Shown one piece after another: positions 35,291-46,498 of a stretch of 64,000 nucleotides of DNA; position 1 is the first letter of the stretch, and each line of letters opens with the position of its first letter. The notes under the pieces were generated by a model, which saw nothing but the letters and a program-made list of their open reading frames with translations, searched no databases and was not told where the DNA came from. A program made the translations under genes and the position numbers. The stretch is from Alligator mississippiensis (lineage: Eukaryota; Chordata; Crocodylia; Alligatoridae), in NCBI RefSeq assembly GCF_030867095.1, contig NC_081825.1, positions 51,512,501 to 51,576,500 of the forward strand, given 5' to 3'.

Positions 35291-36467
35291 ACAAAAATGC
35301 CTACAATCCCAATAAACATTGCTGTGAACTTAACAGTTTATTAAACATGATAGGAATAATCCATTAGCTAAATAATGTGTTTGGGGGATTTTCACTGAAA
35401 GAATATTACTATATAAATATGGTACAAGGTAGAGAATACAGTTGTATTATTGGTTGGCAGGCTTATAAAAAATATTCTGCCAAAATAGTTTCCAAATGGA
35501 AAACTGGGCTTTCATCCAATTGAAAGGTTGGCAGACAATATCTTCTCTCCTTAAAAGCTTTAAATTTTTTATTGAAATATCAATCATTTGGACGTATTCA
35601 ATCTGGAAAAACCTCAATTTTTGGTGGTGTTTGGTTTCTTTTCCCTCCTTTTTTTTACCCATGTCTATTTGAAACAGTGAATTCAGATACCTTCAAACTG
35701 CAGAGAGAAGGAATGTCCAGGAGCAGAGCCAATGGATTATACAGTGCTGAGTCCAAGAGTGTTCCAAGAGTTGTGCACCCTAATGTATAATGGTGGAGAG
35801 AAGCATGTGTAACCAGTGAGGCAGTCTAATGCAAAAGGGCACATGCTGCCTTTGTCAATTTTAGGGGCTGATATATACATTCTGTACAATTCCTCCACTA
35901 ATATAAAGTGATGGCCCAGGTCAAGAGTTTCTTGAAAGATTTGTTGAAATGTAGAGAAATTCCACAAAAGCATTTCAGAAACCTAAAGGGTGCATCCTTG
36001 TGAAAATTTTAATCAGCTTATTTAGCAGTCTTAAGTATGGTGATTTCCTACACTAGATAAAAAATTAGCCTATCCATGTGAATTCCTTATCACTATGTTA
36101 GTGCACTTGACTAATTGTTTTAGATGAGGCCATTGTCATAAGAGAGCATAGAAAGTGTAATGAAAGAATAAATTAGATAAATATGCACAGGCAGGCCATA
36201 CTTTCAACTACTTCTGTATAGTGCCATTAAAATCATATTTAGAGGTGCATTGAAGTCAATAGTTTTGCTATGCATCAGATGGTGCTATTTGAACAAGCTA
36301 AATTCAGTTATATATAACGTCTTTCATATAGCCTATTTCAAAAAGTGAGACTATATTTTTCTGAGGTGGGTTGACCTTTGACAAGGAAATACAGACAAGG
36401 ATGATTTTAAGGCAAAAAGTCAGGATAAAGGGTCTCACTGTGGAGCTCTACTGTGTTTTTGTCTCTG
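35291..36467. other. Unannotated A+T-rich DNA
   Basis: No supported gene or repeat. The longest open frame is under 80 codons. Confidence 0.5.
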
Positions 36468-36475
36468 CTGTAGAG

Positions 36476-36784
36476 CAGTGGTTCTCAACCTTTTTGTATC
36501 AGGATCCATTTGTAAACATTGATGGCAGGTCCCAAACCAGTACCCCTCACTCCCAACCTGCTGCTTCCTGCCCCCAGGCCAAACCCTCCAGTGTGTGGTA
36601 CAGAGGGGGTATGTGCAGGGAATGGGGGGGCCCAAGCAGCCCCTTACAGGCCGGAACTGACAACCTGCAAGGGAAAAGCTGTGGTTTCCCACATAATTCT
36701 CCTTTAAAGGAAAATCAATTTTTAAAGTTTGCTCATGAACCTTTCATATATTCTTGTGTCCCACTTTTGAATTGTGACATGCTG
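36476..36784. mobile_element. hAT-type MITE with perfect 8-bp target duplication
   Basis: It begins with the hAT-Charlie-like terminus CAGTGGTTCTCAACCTTTTT and ends in a decayed counterpart (acttttgaattgtgacatgctg). CTGTAGAG is duplicated exactly at 36,468-36,475 and 36,785-36,792. The open frames inside are G+C-rich noise. At 309 bp it is non-autonomous. Confidence 0.88.
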
Positions 36785-36810
36785 CTGTAGAGAACTTGGG
36801 TGACCCTGAC

Positions 36811-37024
36811 AAGTCAGGCAGAAGGAAGGGCAAGGTAGCACCTTGAAGAATAACTTGTTAAAATTGCACAAGCTTTGATAGGCAATAGCTTACTTCATCA
36901 GATGCTATGAGTGGACTTTGTATGAAAAGCATAGCATCTGATGAAGTACCATAGGTTGCCACCTATTAAACTGTATTCAAGTTTTTCTCTAAGGTGCCAC
37001 CCTGCCCTGTCTTCTGCCTGACTT
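36811..37024. mobile_element. Foldback MITE, 'gtcaggcagaag' family, complete copy
   Basis: The left arm aagtcaggcagaag-gaagggcaaggtagcacctt and the right arm aaggtgccaccctgccctgt..cttctgcctgactt are inverted copies of about 33 bp. Inner words 'cttacttcatcagatgctat' and 'atagcatctgatgaagtacc' extend the palindrome to most of the 214 bp. The 63.3-kb element has the same arms. No coding sequence; superfamily unknown. Confidence 0.8.
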
Positions 37025-40000
37025 CAGACTAAGTATAGTCGTGCAGTTGCACCCCTGAGCTTTTGATTCCTGCTACACCCAAACTTTAAAGCCAACTTTC
37101 TGGGAGAGGCAGTAGGTTTTCTATTCAGGCAGTGCTAAGAGAGTCAATTGGCTTGATGGCTTGTTATAATTACCTGATTCTTGCCAATCCTCTTCACTCC
37201 ACAGATGTTAACAATCCTCTCTCCTTTTTAATGGTCTTGATGTTCCATTAATCAAGCCTATCCTTTCTTCTGCAGTTTTGCTGCCTCTCTTCTATTTCAC
37301 AGTCCTGAAGACTGTTTTTAGTTCTAGCTAAAAACCTTAGCTCAGGTGTTGTAATTTTAATTCAGGTGAACATCAAGTCAGGTGTGGAAATGAACAACAG
37401 TGAATTGTTGGATGCTCTGTCAAGATGTTCAAGAAAGGTAGATTTTGTATTACAAATCTGAGTAAAAGACATATATTTACCTATTATTACTACAGGACTA
37501 ATGAAACAATTTCTTTTGACTATTGTTTGCCTAAATTGTTGTGTTTGTTAAAATTATTATATAATCTAGCAAATTAGTGAACATTCCAATAAAACTGTAT
37601 TTGGTTTTGCTTTCATCTTAAACTGAATAATAGTGCTGGGTCCCTGGTGAATAGTAAATTTCTAGCTTTTCTGTAACTGGATAAAAATGTGTTGTGTTGA
37701 TGCACTCCACCATCTGTACTCACCTTTTCAAAATCTGCCCATGCCCACAGGGCTGTTGTGAGATTCCACCTCTTGAGATTCTTGGGTGGAAATCTACCAT
37801 AATATAAAGATGGTTGAAAAATGGTAAGTCTTGAAAAATGTGGATGAAAATAACAGCATGCATACTTTACAAGTGTGTCATCTTTTTCAATCAGCTCCGC
37901 TGCACAAGTGCAAACTTGGAAGACTTATTTGGAACAGTGAGTTCAATTCTTTGTGCTTATGTGGTGCAAAGCAGCCGGAAAACTGTGCTAAAGAGGCAGG
38001 CAAGGGAAAATTCTTGGAAAAGGAAAGCCGAAGTACAAAGCTGATGCATCTGGCTTCCACCACCTATGCCACCTGCTTCCTCACAATGGGGGAAAGGGAA
38101 AATGTAGGAGTGGGCACCACATGCTCTGCTTGACCCACTCCTACTGCAGCTGTTCTAAATTATGTTCATGACTTTTTTCAGTACCTACTTGACTGCGGTT
38201 CATGACAAGTAAGGAGGCATGCAGCCGTCTTTACCCACCAATTGAATCTAGACAGAACAAAGTGAAAGAAAAGTCTAATTTGAAAGCAATGAATACATAT
38301 TTACATGGACAGTTGTAAGCCAAAGATATGTCTAAGGAGGATTTTAATTGACTAAATTCTGCAATTAGAATTTCAAAATCTTTGCTCCAGGGGAGTTACG
38401 TCAGATTTACTCATGGGTAACGAGAGCAGAATTCAACCATACGTATTCCAAACTTTCTGGCTAACATTTTTGAACTCTCAGGAATCTGGTTCTTTTCCAA
38501 GCATGTACAACAGTAGAGTGGGGAAATAATATTGATCTCTATCTCCTTCTCTCTCTGGATCACTAGCAATGGCCCTTTTGTGTGGTTTTAGGTTGTTTAA
38601 GGAAGTCATTCACACATTTTTGGGGAATCTGTCAAGTTCTAAGATTATGGCAATTTATATCATTCAGTCTTTCATTTAAGCAACATCTAGTGTCAGATGA
38701 TTAAAGTATTAGTTAGCCCTACAGTTTCCTGGCAGCTGAGTGAGGCACCTTGATCTGGATCCCAAGTGGTGCATCCTCAGTCCCTTGCAGATGGAATTCC
38801 TTTCCCTGCTCAAGCGATGCATCAGAAAAGTCTCCAGGGAGGGACATTGATCCAGCTCTCTTCACCCGTCCCACGGTATATGGAGCTTTTACAAATGCTA
38901 TTCATCTCAAAAGCAACTACGCACTAATAATTTACCAGTTCCATTATAAGTCAAAGCAGGGCACTGGCAGAATGAAGAAAGTGTTCACAAAGATAAATGT
39001 CTACTGGTTAAGAGAGGACTGACTCTTGCTTTGCAATACTTCCCCACATACATAGGAACAGGCAGAAATGCTTCTCAACTTATTGGCATCAACCAGTTTA
39101 GGCAAGTGCTCTTTAACAATAGTTTCGAACTCAATACATGCGTAGGAGAACAGGTACACAATGTTGCTCCCTTCTTAGATTTATTTATTAATGAATAGGA
39201 TTCTGTGGGCAGAACAGCAAGGTCCTCATTATCCTAGCACTACAAACAGCCATAGGTCAAGTTTGCTAAACCTGGCACAGAGAAATATAAATGTTACTTC
39301 CTTACATTGGCATTTAAAAAATATTTCTCTTCTACCATGGAAATTGCACTGTCTTGTATTAAAAACTACTTCTCACAAATAGTGATGCATGAAGATGTGC
39401 CTCTTATGCAGTACAGATGGTGTGTATACTGGAAAGGGAGATGCCATTGGGAATACACAATTACTATCTAAGGACAGAAGGGCTCTTGCTAATGGCAGAA
39501 GCTGCCTTGCAATACCTGGGATATGCAAACCCATACAGTGGCAGAAGCAGGCACACAAGTGGTTAGTACGCTGGGGAAAGGAAAAAAAGCAAAAGCAATG
39601 ACAGGAAACCAAGGCACTTAGCACAGAAAAGCAACCACGATCTCTTGGAGTAGTTTGGCAACCAGGTGATGCAGATCCTACCTGTCTTTTAGTGAAGCAG
39701 ATAGCTTTTCCATGGTGAATATGTACCATATTCTTTCTGTTCATTATTCCTCCTTTGATGGGGCTACCTGTTTCTGTGCTCTGGCTATCACATTGGCAGC
39801 TGCTAGGATGACCTGAGAAATATCCAAAGACTGAAAATTTGGGGTGTAAAGGGGACTCCATAAGTCAGTTATTTGTCAATGTGTTTTGTTTTTTTTACAG
39901 ATATCCAGAAACCCTGTATAAAGGGGTAGTCCCATGGCATACATATGGAGATGGCCTTTTGCATACAGCCCTTCCAATATAGCTCAGAGTATGACCTATA

Positions 40001-40655
40001 GATAATCTGTTAAATTTTGATGGAGTGAGATAGGTTGAGTGCAGTAATGTAACTATAGCATATTTTTGTTTCTGTTGCTTACCCTACAGCTTTTCCAACA
40101 TTAAGAGGAGTAGCTTACCAGTTTCATATTTAAGCAGGAAGAAAGGGTCATTTTAATGCAAAACATTGATGAAAGTTGAAAAGTCCAGTAGGAAGCATAG
40201 TCATTAGGAGCATTTTGAGTCTTTATGTAATAACCAAGGCAGTTTCAATAACTAGTGCTAACCCAAAAAGTTCAGTATGTACATGAATGGGCACATGCAT
40301 ATCTGTAATGCTTTAAAGAATGTATAAATTATTTTAATAGACTTCAAAAACGTAACTACGTATTTGGACAAAGCCAGCATTGTACTTGGCAAAGCAAAGT
40401 GCAAAAGGTTATGAGGCCGGATCATAAGTTGGACTTTGGTGAAGTAATTCAAGTAATATAAGTACTATATAAACACAATTAAAAAAAAGAAGAAAGAATA
40501 AGAAAAAGAAACCTGACAGTGGTTTAAATTGTGGAGCTCACTTTGAATATGTTAATCTCTGATTTAGCTTGAGAAGTCTAAGTAAGTGATAACTTTGAAA
40601 GCTACTTGTAACATTACATCTGGTAGGATCCATGTTGTTTCTGATGTCGTAGGCA
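37025..40655. other. Long unannotated stretch
   Basis: No gene is supported. The largest open frame (162 codons, minus strand, 39,373-39,861) shows no domain, no coding-like neighbour and no splice context I trust. A weak short old repeat may lie near 38,380-38,430 (ggagttacgtcagatttactc). Confidence 0.5.
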
Positions 40656-40830
40656 TGCCTACACGAGCTGCTACATCATTGTAGTGATGAGCTATGGTGC
40701 CATAGCTCACCGCTACAGTGACCTAACATCAGCGGGCATGAACCGTGATGATGCTGCTACTATGCAGTAGCTCATTGCTACTGTGCAGTAGGATCAGAAA
40801 TGACCCATGCAGCACCAGGACTGAGCAGTA
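40656..40830. repeat. Foldback MITE-like repeat with CTACT..AGTAG motifs
   Basis: TGAGCTATGG (40,688-40,697) and CCATAGCTCA (40,700-40,709) form a perfect hairpin with a 2-base loop, extended by 'attgtagtga' and 'cgctacagtg'. Further right are gctactatgcagtagc and gctactgtgcagtag, as in the repeat at 14.1 kb. The left edge 'ggcatgcctacacgagctgc' looks like a DNA-transposon end. Non-coding. Confidence 0.6.
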
Positions 40831-42271
40831 ACATGCCCTGTAAATGTAATGTCACAAGCTAAAAAGAAAAAAAATTATATCACAAATTGTCTTAAGGAAA
40901 TGTAATAAGACAAGGTAGGGGAATACTGAAAAAAGTTTTGTAGTAGTATATTATTTTATGTAAATATGAGGGGTATTTAAATGTTCTAAAACATTGTGAT
41001 GAGCTGGTCCTGTCATTAGGTTTTTTGTGGGAGAGGTCTAAGTACAGTACAGTACAGTAAGATTTGTCTAAGTACAAATTTGCATGAACCAAAACTCCTA
41101 GTGGAATTACTGTTTCACATTTCAAACCTGAATCCAAACTGGGATACTTTTGTTCTTTTGTACTTAAGGGCATGTGTAGATGACACAGGTGTTAATGTAG
41201 AGCACCTGAATTTTAACATGGCTTTTTTTTGGTGCAGTACATTTTTGTTTGCAAGACATAGTGTTTGTGTTAGCACAAATGGTGCTTTCGAGCGAGTTAA
41301 GCCTCATGTGTCATTCCCTGCAGATTTCAGTAGGGGGAGTCAAATACAAATTTACCACCTGTAATGTCTTTCCTAATGTATTGCAGTAAGAGATGCATGT
41401 AAACCACCCAGGCTTCCCAGTCCCCGCCCGCAGACTGGGCAGTTCTGACTCTCATTGGGAGTCTTTCCTGGGCACCGTCATGGTCACCCCAAAATCCTTG
41501 TTGTTTGCACCTGCCTGTGCTCGGTCAGTCTGGTCTCTCTTCATCAGTACATGATCCCAAAGACCCTATCCCAATCCCAAAGACAAGTTGCTTGAATCCT
41601 CCCCTCCCTTCCCATCCCACCATGTTACAAATATGTGTTTTTTCTTTCATTTACTATAGCTGCTATGATAACTGCTATGATATCATAAAATATTCAGGGT
41701 TTAGAGTAGCCGGTGGGTGTTTGTTGTTGCCCAGTTGATTGGCGATTGCTATCAATGTTGGTGGTGGCGGCGAGTTCTTCTGGCTTCTTTTTTTTCTGGT
41801 TTCTTTTGGACTACATTTCCGAGCATTCCCAAAATCATTGATCTTCATAAAGTTTCCAATGGGGGCTCTCATTGGAACACTTCTGTTCCCTGCCCAGGTA
41901 CACCATCAATCTGTTTGTGTAGTGCCACATACTGCTTTTAGAGGTGTGTTGTGAATTGGTTTATAAATGTTTTGGGAATGTTTTTGAAAATGTGCATTGC
42001 AGTTCGGCTTGGTCCCCTACCCACCTAGCCTGCAAAAAGCTATAATAGTTAACCTTCTTGCCCACAGGGGGTGGGGCTCATTCAGATGTGGGTGATGGTG
42101 CCTAATGTCCCCCTTCCCCAAACCACTCACAGTCTGGAAGCAGCAAACCCCCCAGCCCAGTCCAGATTTCCTCCTCCTTCCCCTGATCATCCTCCCTTCC
42201 ACGTCACCCCCATCCCCTTCCACAACACTGCATGCCCCTGTAGGCAGACACAGATTTAAAGTGTAAATCAA

Positions 42272-42277
42272 TTTATT
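42272..42277 (-). promoter_or_regulatory. Poly(A) signal downstream of the Harbinger transposase
   Basis: TTTATT on the plus strand is AATAAA on the minus strand, placed downstream of the minus-strand transposase remnant. It is the first good match beyond the stop codon outside the LTR-like segment. Assignment to this gene is inferred from position only. Confidence 0.4.
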
Positions 42278-42385
42278 TTAACAGAACCAAGAGAAAGACC
42301 AGAACAAAACACTCCCAGGTGGTGTTGTCAGCAACATATCCTGCCAGACAATCATGCAAAGGGGCTGTGGCAGGCCAGTAGGGGG

Positions 42386-43202
42386 TGTTCCTGTGCTGAG
42401 CCACCCACCTCACTGCACCCGACCACCTTCCAGGCTCCAAGTGTCTCCCTGGGGGTGCCTCACGTCTGACTGACCCCCTTCCTGGACCACACCCACTAGC
42501 CAGGGGGTAATACTGCCACCACCCAGGGTCTGGAGTGATCCTGACTCTGTACTTTCTGGGAAACACAGGGTTTCCCCACTGCAAGAACTTGGGGTGCTTC
42601 CCTCGGTCTGAAACGCATAGTGGTCTCTCTTAGTCAGATGAACCAAGGGGACCCCAAGGCATAATCTAGATCCACTCCCAATAAGTCTCCCACACTAGGT
42701 ACCAAGGAGAACTTTACTGGTTACAAGGAGTAGGTTTGGAATAGGGTACAGGGTAGAGCAATATCAGAAAAATCCCATAAAGCAAACTGGCATGGCTGGG
42801 TAGCCTTTGATCACACATCTGAGTTACTGCAAGCTGTATATCTAGTTAGATCTTGGGTAGCTTACTCATGAGTATCATCCACAGGCAGGTGGAAATTCCC
42901 TCTGGAGGCAGGCAGTTCATTGATCATGCATTTCAAGAGACAGCAAGTTTCACATGGTCCAGCTTCTCTCTTAATGAGTTTTCATCATGGCTACTGCTCC
43001 TCCTTCTGGGCAGTCCTTAACTTTATAGACCTTATGACCTCATTTACCTGCTCCAATGGAGGCCAACACCTCTTGGCTGCCAGCCAACCAATTTGAAATG
43101 CATCACTGGTTGCTGGGTAGACTGGCAGGGTCTCTAGCCCCCTCCTAGTCAGGTTGGCATTGCTTAGAACAATAGGGAACGTAAGCCCCTCACCCAGGAA
43201 CA
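42386..43202 (-). mobile_element. LTR-like segment in the transposase 3' region
   Basis: The segment starts TGTTCCTG and ends CAGGAACA, a perfect 8-bp inverted terminus of TG..CA form. On the minus strand it has a TATA-like box (tctataaag, near 43,025) and an AGTAAA poly(A)-like signal near 42,713, the order expected of an LTR. No target duplication is visible: the flanks are ggggg and tgatg. There is no retroviral coding sequence. It could be a solo LTR whose duplication has decayed, or a chance arrangement. Confidence 0.35.
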
Positions 43203-43481
43203 TGATGCCATTTGTGTAGGCAGAGGAAGCAGGTTTTCCTCTTCCCTCAGGAATGTATCCAACTTGGGTTACAACTCAGGGTTACCTAAAGAGGCCATGG
43301 GATGTCTTCCCTCTTCAGGGACCATGTTAACCAAATTGTCACATAGCAGAGCTTTGGGGAGAGACAGAGGTGGCATTCTGCCACAATAGCACACAAGGGC
43401 TGCCTGACCAACCTCTCCTTGAGGATATTTCCTTGGTCCCTGTGCTGCTGCCCAGACACGTCTCTGTCTGGCCACTGCCTG

Positions 43482-44945
43482 TCATGCTTCTTCTTCCCAT
43501 GGCTCCTTGAAAACCTCTCCCTGGCTCTCACACATGTGCAACACGCAGGCTGCCACTACAAAAGCCATGATATTTTCTTGCTCTGTCTTGAGCTGGCATG
43601 TAAGCACCCTCCATTGTCCTTTCAGTCAGCCAAACGCACATTCCATGGCCATTCTGCAACTGCTCAGACGGTAGTTAAAAACCAACTTCTGTGGGTCAGT
43701 GACGTTCCCTCCATAAGGCTTCGTGAGCCTGAGCTTTAGGGGGTAGGCTGCATCTGCTAATATAACCAGGGGAATGGCAACTCTACAGATCACTGTCTTC
43801 TCTATTGTCGTGGAAACACACGCAGCATACTTTTGGGTCAGGTCAGCAGAAGCTTTTATTCAAAAGAAACTACAGCTGTAGGGGGGATTCCAAAGTGACA
43901 TACATTTCCCAAGCACTTGGAAGGGGTCCCCCCCCCAGAGCAAAATCCGGTGGCTTATATACTTTTTAACAGTTGCTTACAACTCACGTGATCATATAGT
44001 GAAATTAGCATGAAAAGCGGCTATAATATTACTTCATTATTTCTTTGCTGTAATCAGGATGGGAACTAACGGGGGAGGCGAGGTTAGTTCACAAACCTCC
44101 TTCTTGCACCTGGAAATCAGATTTGTACATACTTTTTTGCTATCTTCAAGGCCGCGGTGAGCGAAGCAGTTGCAGAGGAGTTACAAAGAACAAACACTTT
44201 CTCTTATCTGTTCTACTATACAGAGCCAGCAATTCTCCACAAAGCGGTTATGTCATCTTATAACTAAAATAATCAAAGTTTAAGGCATATATTTTTTCTG
44301 ATTCCACACTATGTACATAGTGTCTTTCTCTGCAAGGCCAGGCAGGAGGGAGTTCCTGAACACACGCATGTTGCTGGCCCACCCGGTATAAATGTTCGTG
44401 AACCAGCCCTGGTGGTCTGCCATGGCTTGCGGGATCATGGAGGCATATCCTTTCCTATTTGTGAATGCCCTCCCCCTCCCCCAGGGCACAGCATTGGGAG
44501 GTGAGTGCTGACTAAAGCCCCCACAATGTTCGGGAACCCCTTCTCATTAAAGCCATCTATGACTTGCTGTGGATTCACCAGGCGGATAAATTTGTTTGCA
44601 GTGATCTCTTTAAGCAGCTGGCATACCTCATGAGTTGCCAGCCCAACCATGCAGGCAGCCACACTGAACTGGTTTCTGAGGTGGTAGAGGCTGGATGGGC
44701 TGGCCAGTTTCATGATGGCCATTGCAACCCTCTTATCTGGTGGGATGGCCTGATGCATGTTAGTGTCCTGCTTCATGACGTGGGGCCCCAGCATCAAGAC
44801 GAGATGATAGAATGTCTCCCTTTTTATTCAGAACATCTCCAGACACTGCTGGTTGTTCCAAGTCATCGGCACGATTCACTCCCACCAGTCCGAGCTGCTC
44901 TCGCGGGCCCACGCCGTGCAGATTCTGGTCCTCCTCAGGATTCTC
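43482..44945 (-). pseudogene. HARBI1-like Harbinger transposase, broken
   Basis: Minus-strand segments match the family in order. From about 44,945 come 'RRTRICTAWARES', 'DWWE' and 'WNNQQCLEMF', then 'IKRETFYHLVLMLGP', 'AIPPDKRVAMAI' and 'VIDGFNEKGFPNIVGALVSTH'. These are followed by 'FTNRKGYASMIPQAM' and 'FTNIYTGWASNMRVFRNS', then past the LTR insertion 'LADAAYPL', 'KPYGG', 'FNYRLSSCRMAMECAFG' and 'VVAACVLHMCESQGE'. The stop is at 43,482-43,484. Of the DDE triad only the glutamate (43,641-43,643) remains. The first Asp (in GxxDGTH) is a valine at 44,510-44,512, and the second (HDARV) is lost in a 3-residue gap near 44,370. TGA stops interrupt at 44,876, 44,828 and 43,626. There is a frameshift near 44,480 and a 503-bp LTR at 43,806. 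Confidence 0.88.
43806..44308 (-). mobile_element. Solo LTR inside the Harbinger transposase
   Basis: On the minus strand the element starts TGTGGAATCAG and ends TTTCCACGACA. It has a TATA box gtatataag (43,954-43,962) and, about 100 bp further on, the poly(A) signal AATAAA (43,855-43,860), the layout of U3-R-U5. CTAT flanks it on both sides (43,802-43,805 and 44,309-44,312), a 4-bp target duplication typical of several retrovirus genera. It carries no coding sequence, so it is a solo LTR left after recombination between the ends of a provirus. It splits the transposase just before the 'LADAAYPL' segment. Confidence 0.85.
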
Positions 44946-46081
44946 AACAGAGCGTGGTCAAATTCCACTTCTTTGCTTTCCTCTGTGTATTCAAGTCCTT
45001 TGGGTACCTGTATCTTCTTATTGTCACTAATGCTATTAAACTAGGAACACAACTTGCCAGTGAACACTGTAGCACAGTTGTTATCCTTCTCAAGTATTGC
45101 AGCAGTAATCCCCAAGTAAACAGCATTTGCAGAAGCAGTACTGCCACCTCCTCTTCCTACTCCTCCTGCCCACCCATCTCCTCCATATTCTCCATACCAG
45201 AGGACTCTTCACTGTGTTGTTCTTCATTGTCCCGTATTTCATCCCCATTCCCCATTTTGCCTCCTTTGGTCAGCAGCAGCTTTTCACCCATCTGCATCAA
45301 TGGTGGGGAGGGGCAAGGACTGTAGGGTGTTGTGTGGTCTGGAGCTTGATGTTCTGATGTAATTACATCAGCTCCCTTTCACAAATTACTTGTGCTGTCG
45401 ACCATGGACTGCTTTGCCATGTCTCAGAAAGCCAAGGCCAGCAGTATGGAGCCAGTGGCCCAGGAGGCTGATACCTCCAACACCCGTGGACCCAATTGGA
45501 CCTGGGAAGAACTGGAGGACTTAACTGACATTTGGTCAGAGCAAAGGATCATAGACAGGCTAGATAGCATAAGGAATAACCCTGTTTATGTTGAGATTGC
45601 AAAGGGCATGCAGGCGTGAAGACACAGTCGTGACTGAACCCAGGCCCAGTGCAAGATCAAGTCCCTGAGATCAGCTTTTTACAGAACGAAAGATGCAAAC
45701 TCTCATCCTGGGGCAGGTTGCACAATTTCCCCCTTCTATGACAAGCTGTCCATCATTCTCTCCAAGTATGTGGGTGACACCCTGGGTATGGAGACTTTCA
45801 GTACCAGGGTTGGGCAGGAGAAGGAGGAGGAGGGGGCAGCAGCAGCCCCTCTGAGGGTGAAACCATGAGCATGTCTCAGTTGTACAGAGACTGCTTCCTG
45901 CTCCCTGATGACCATGAGTGGCAGGAAGAACCATCAGTCACCATACACTTAGTGCCACTTAGCCCCTCCGTTCCACAGACTAGCACAGATAATGAAGCAG
46001 AGGAGGTGGAGGGTCAGGAAGACACCCATGCAGCCGATACATCATCTACTGTTACTGAGACCGAAGAACATACTGGACCCA

Positions 46082-46287
46082 GTAAGTCTCCTGTAATGTG
46101 CCTCTTGCCACTGCCAGGCAACACCTGGGTTCGTGCTGGTTGGGTTTGGGGGCCCCGGGAGGAGGGGTAGAAATTCATGTGTTGCTGAAGGTGGGTCACC
46201 ATGTTCTTTTGCTGGTGGTGCATGATGGGTTTGATAGTTCATAATGTAACAGACACAAAACTAATTATTTGCTTTAATTTTTTACAG
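46082..46287 (+). other. Intron 1 of the Myb/SANT-like gene (predicted)
   Basis: Donor GTAAGT at 46,082 and acceptor ttttttacag ending at 46,287 bound 206 bp. The coding frame is open before it and the following short exon keeps frame. Predicted from consensus splice signals only. Confidence 0.5.
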
Positions 46288-46325
46288 CTAGCATGGGCAG
46301 TGGAGGCTGTGGGCCAGTTTCCAAA

Positions 46326-46498
46326 GTGAGTACTTGTAATTTTTGGGCAGTATAAGTGGTGCCCCACTGTTGCGGGGTCTGTTTCTGTGCCTGCTGGCAT
46401 TTTGTGCACTGCATGGGGGGGGGGAGGGGGCGGGAGGGGGCAGGTGCTTTCCTCCTCTTGTGGGGAATGCAACCATTGCTTTTTTCATTGTTTATCAG
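46326..46498 (+). other. Intron 2 of the Myb/SANT-like gene (predicted), with G-rich run
   Basis: Donor GTGAGT at 46,326 and acceptor ttgtttatcag ending at 46,498 bound 173 bp. It contains a run of guanine tracts at about 46,415-46,440 (four or more runs of at least three G) able in principle to form a G-quadruplex. Confidence 0.5.

Noticed and set aside
37838..38044. 68-codon frame ending in a basic stretch (QSSRKTVLKRQARENSWKRK), considered as a small gene
   Set aside because: No family resemblance, no splice or promoter context, and another overlapping frame of similar length exists on the same strand.
39373..39861. 162-codon minus-strand open frame
   Set aside because: No recognisable domain, no coding-like neighbours, odd composition and no splice or start context; likely chance in non-coding DNA.
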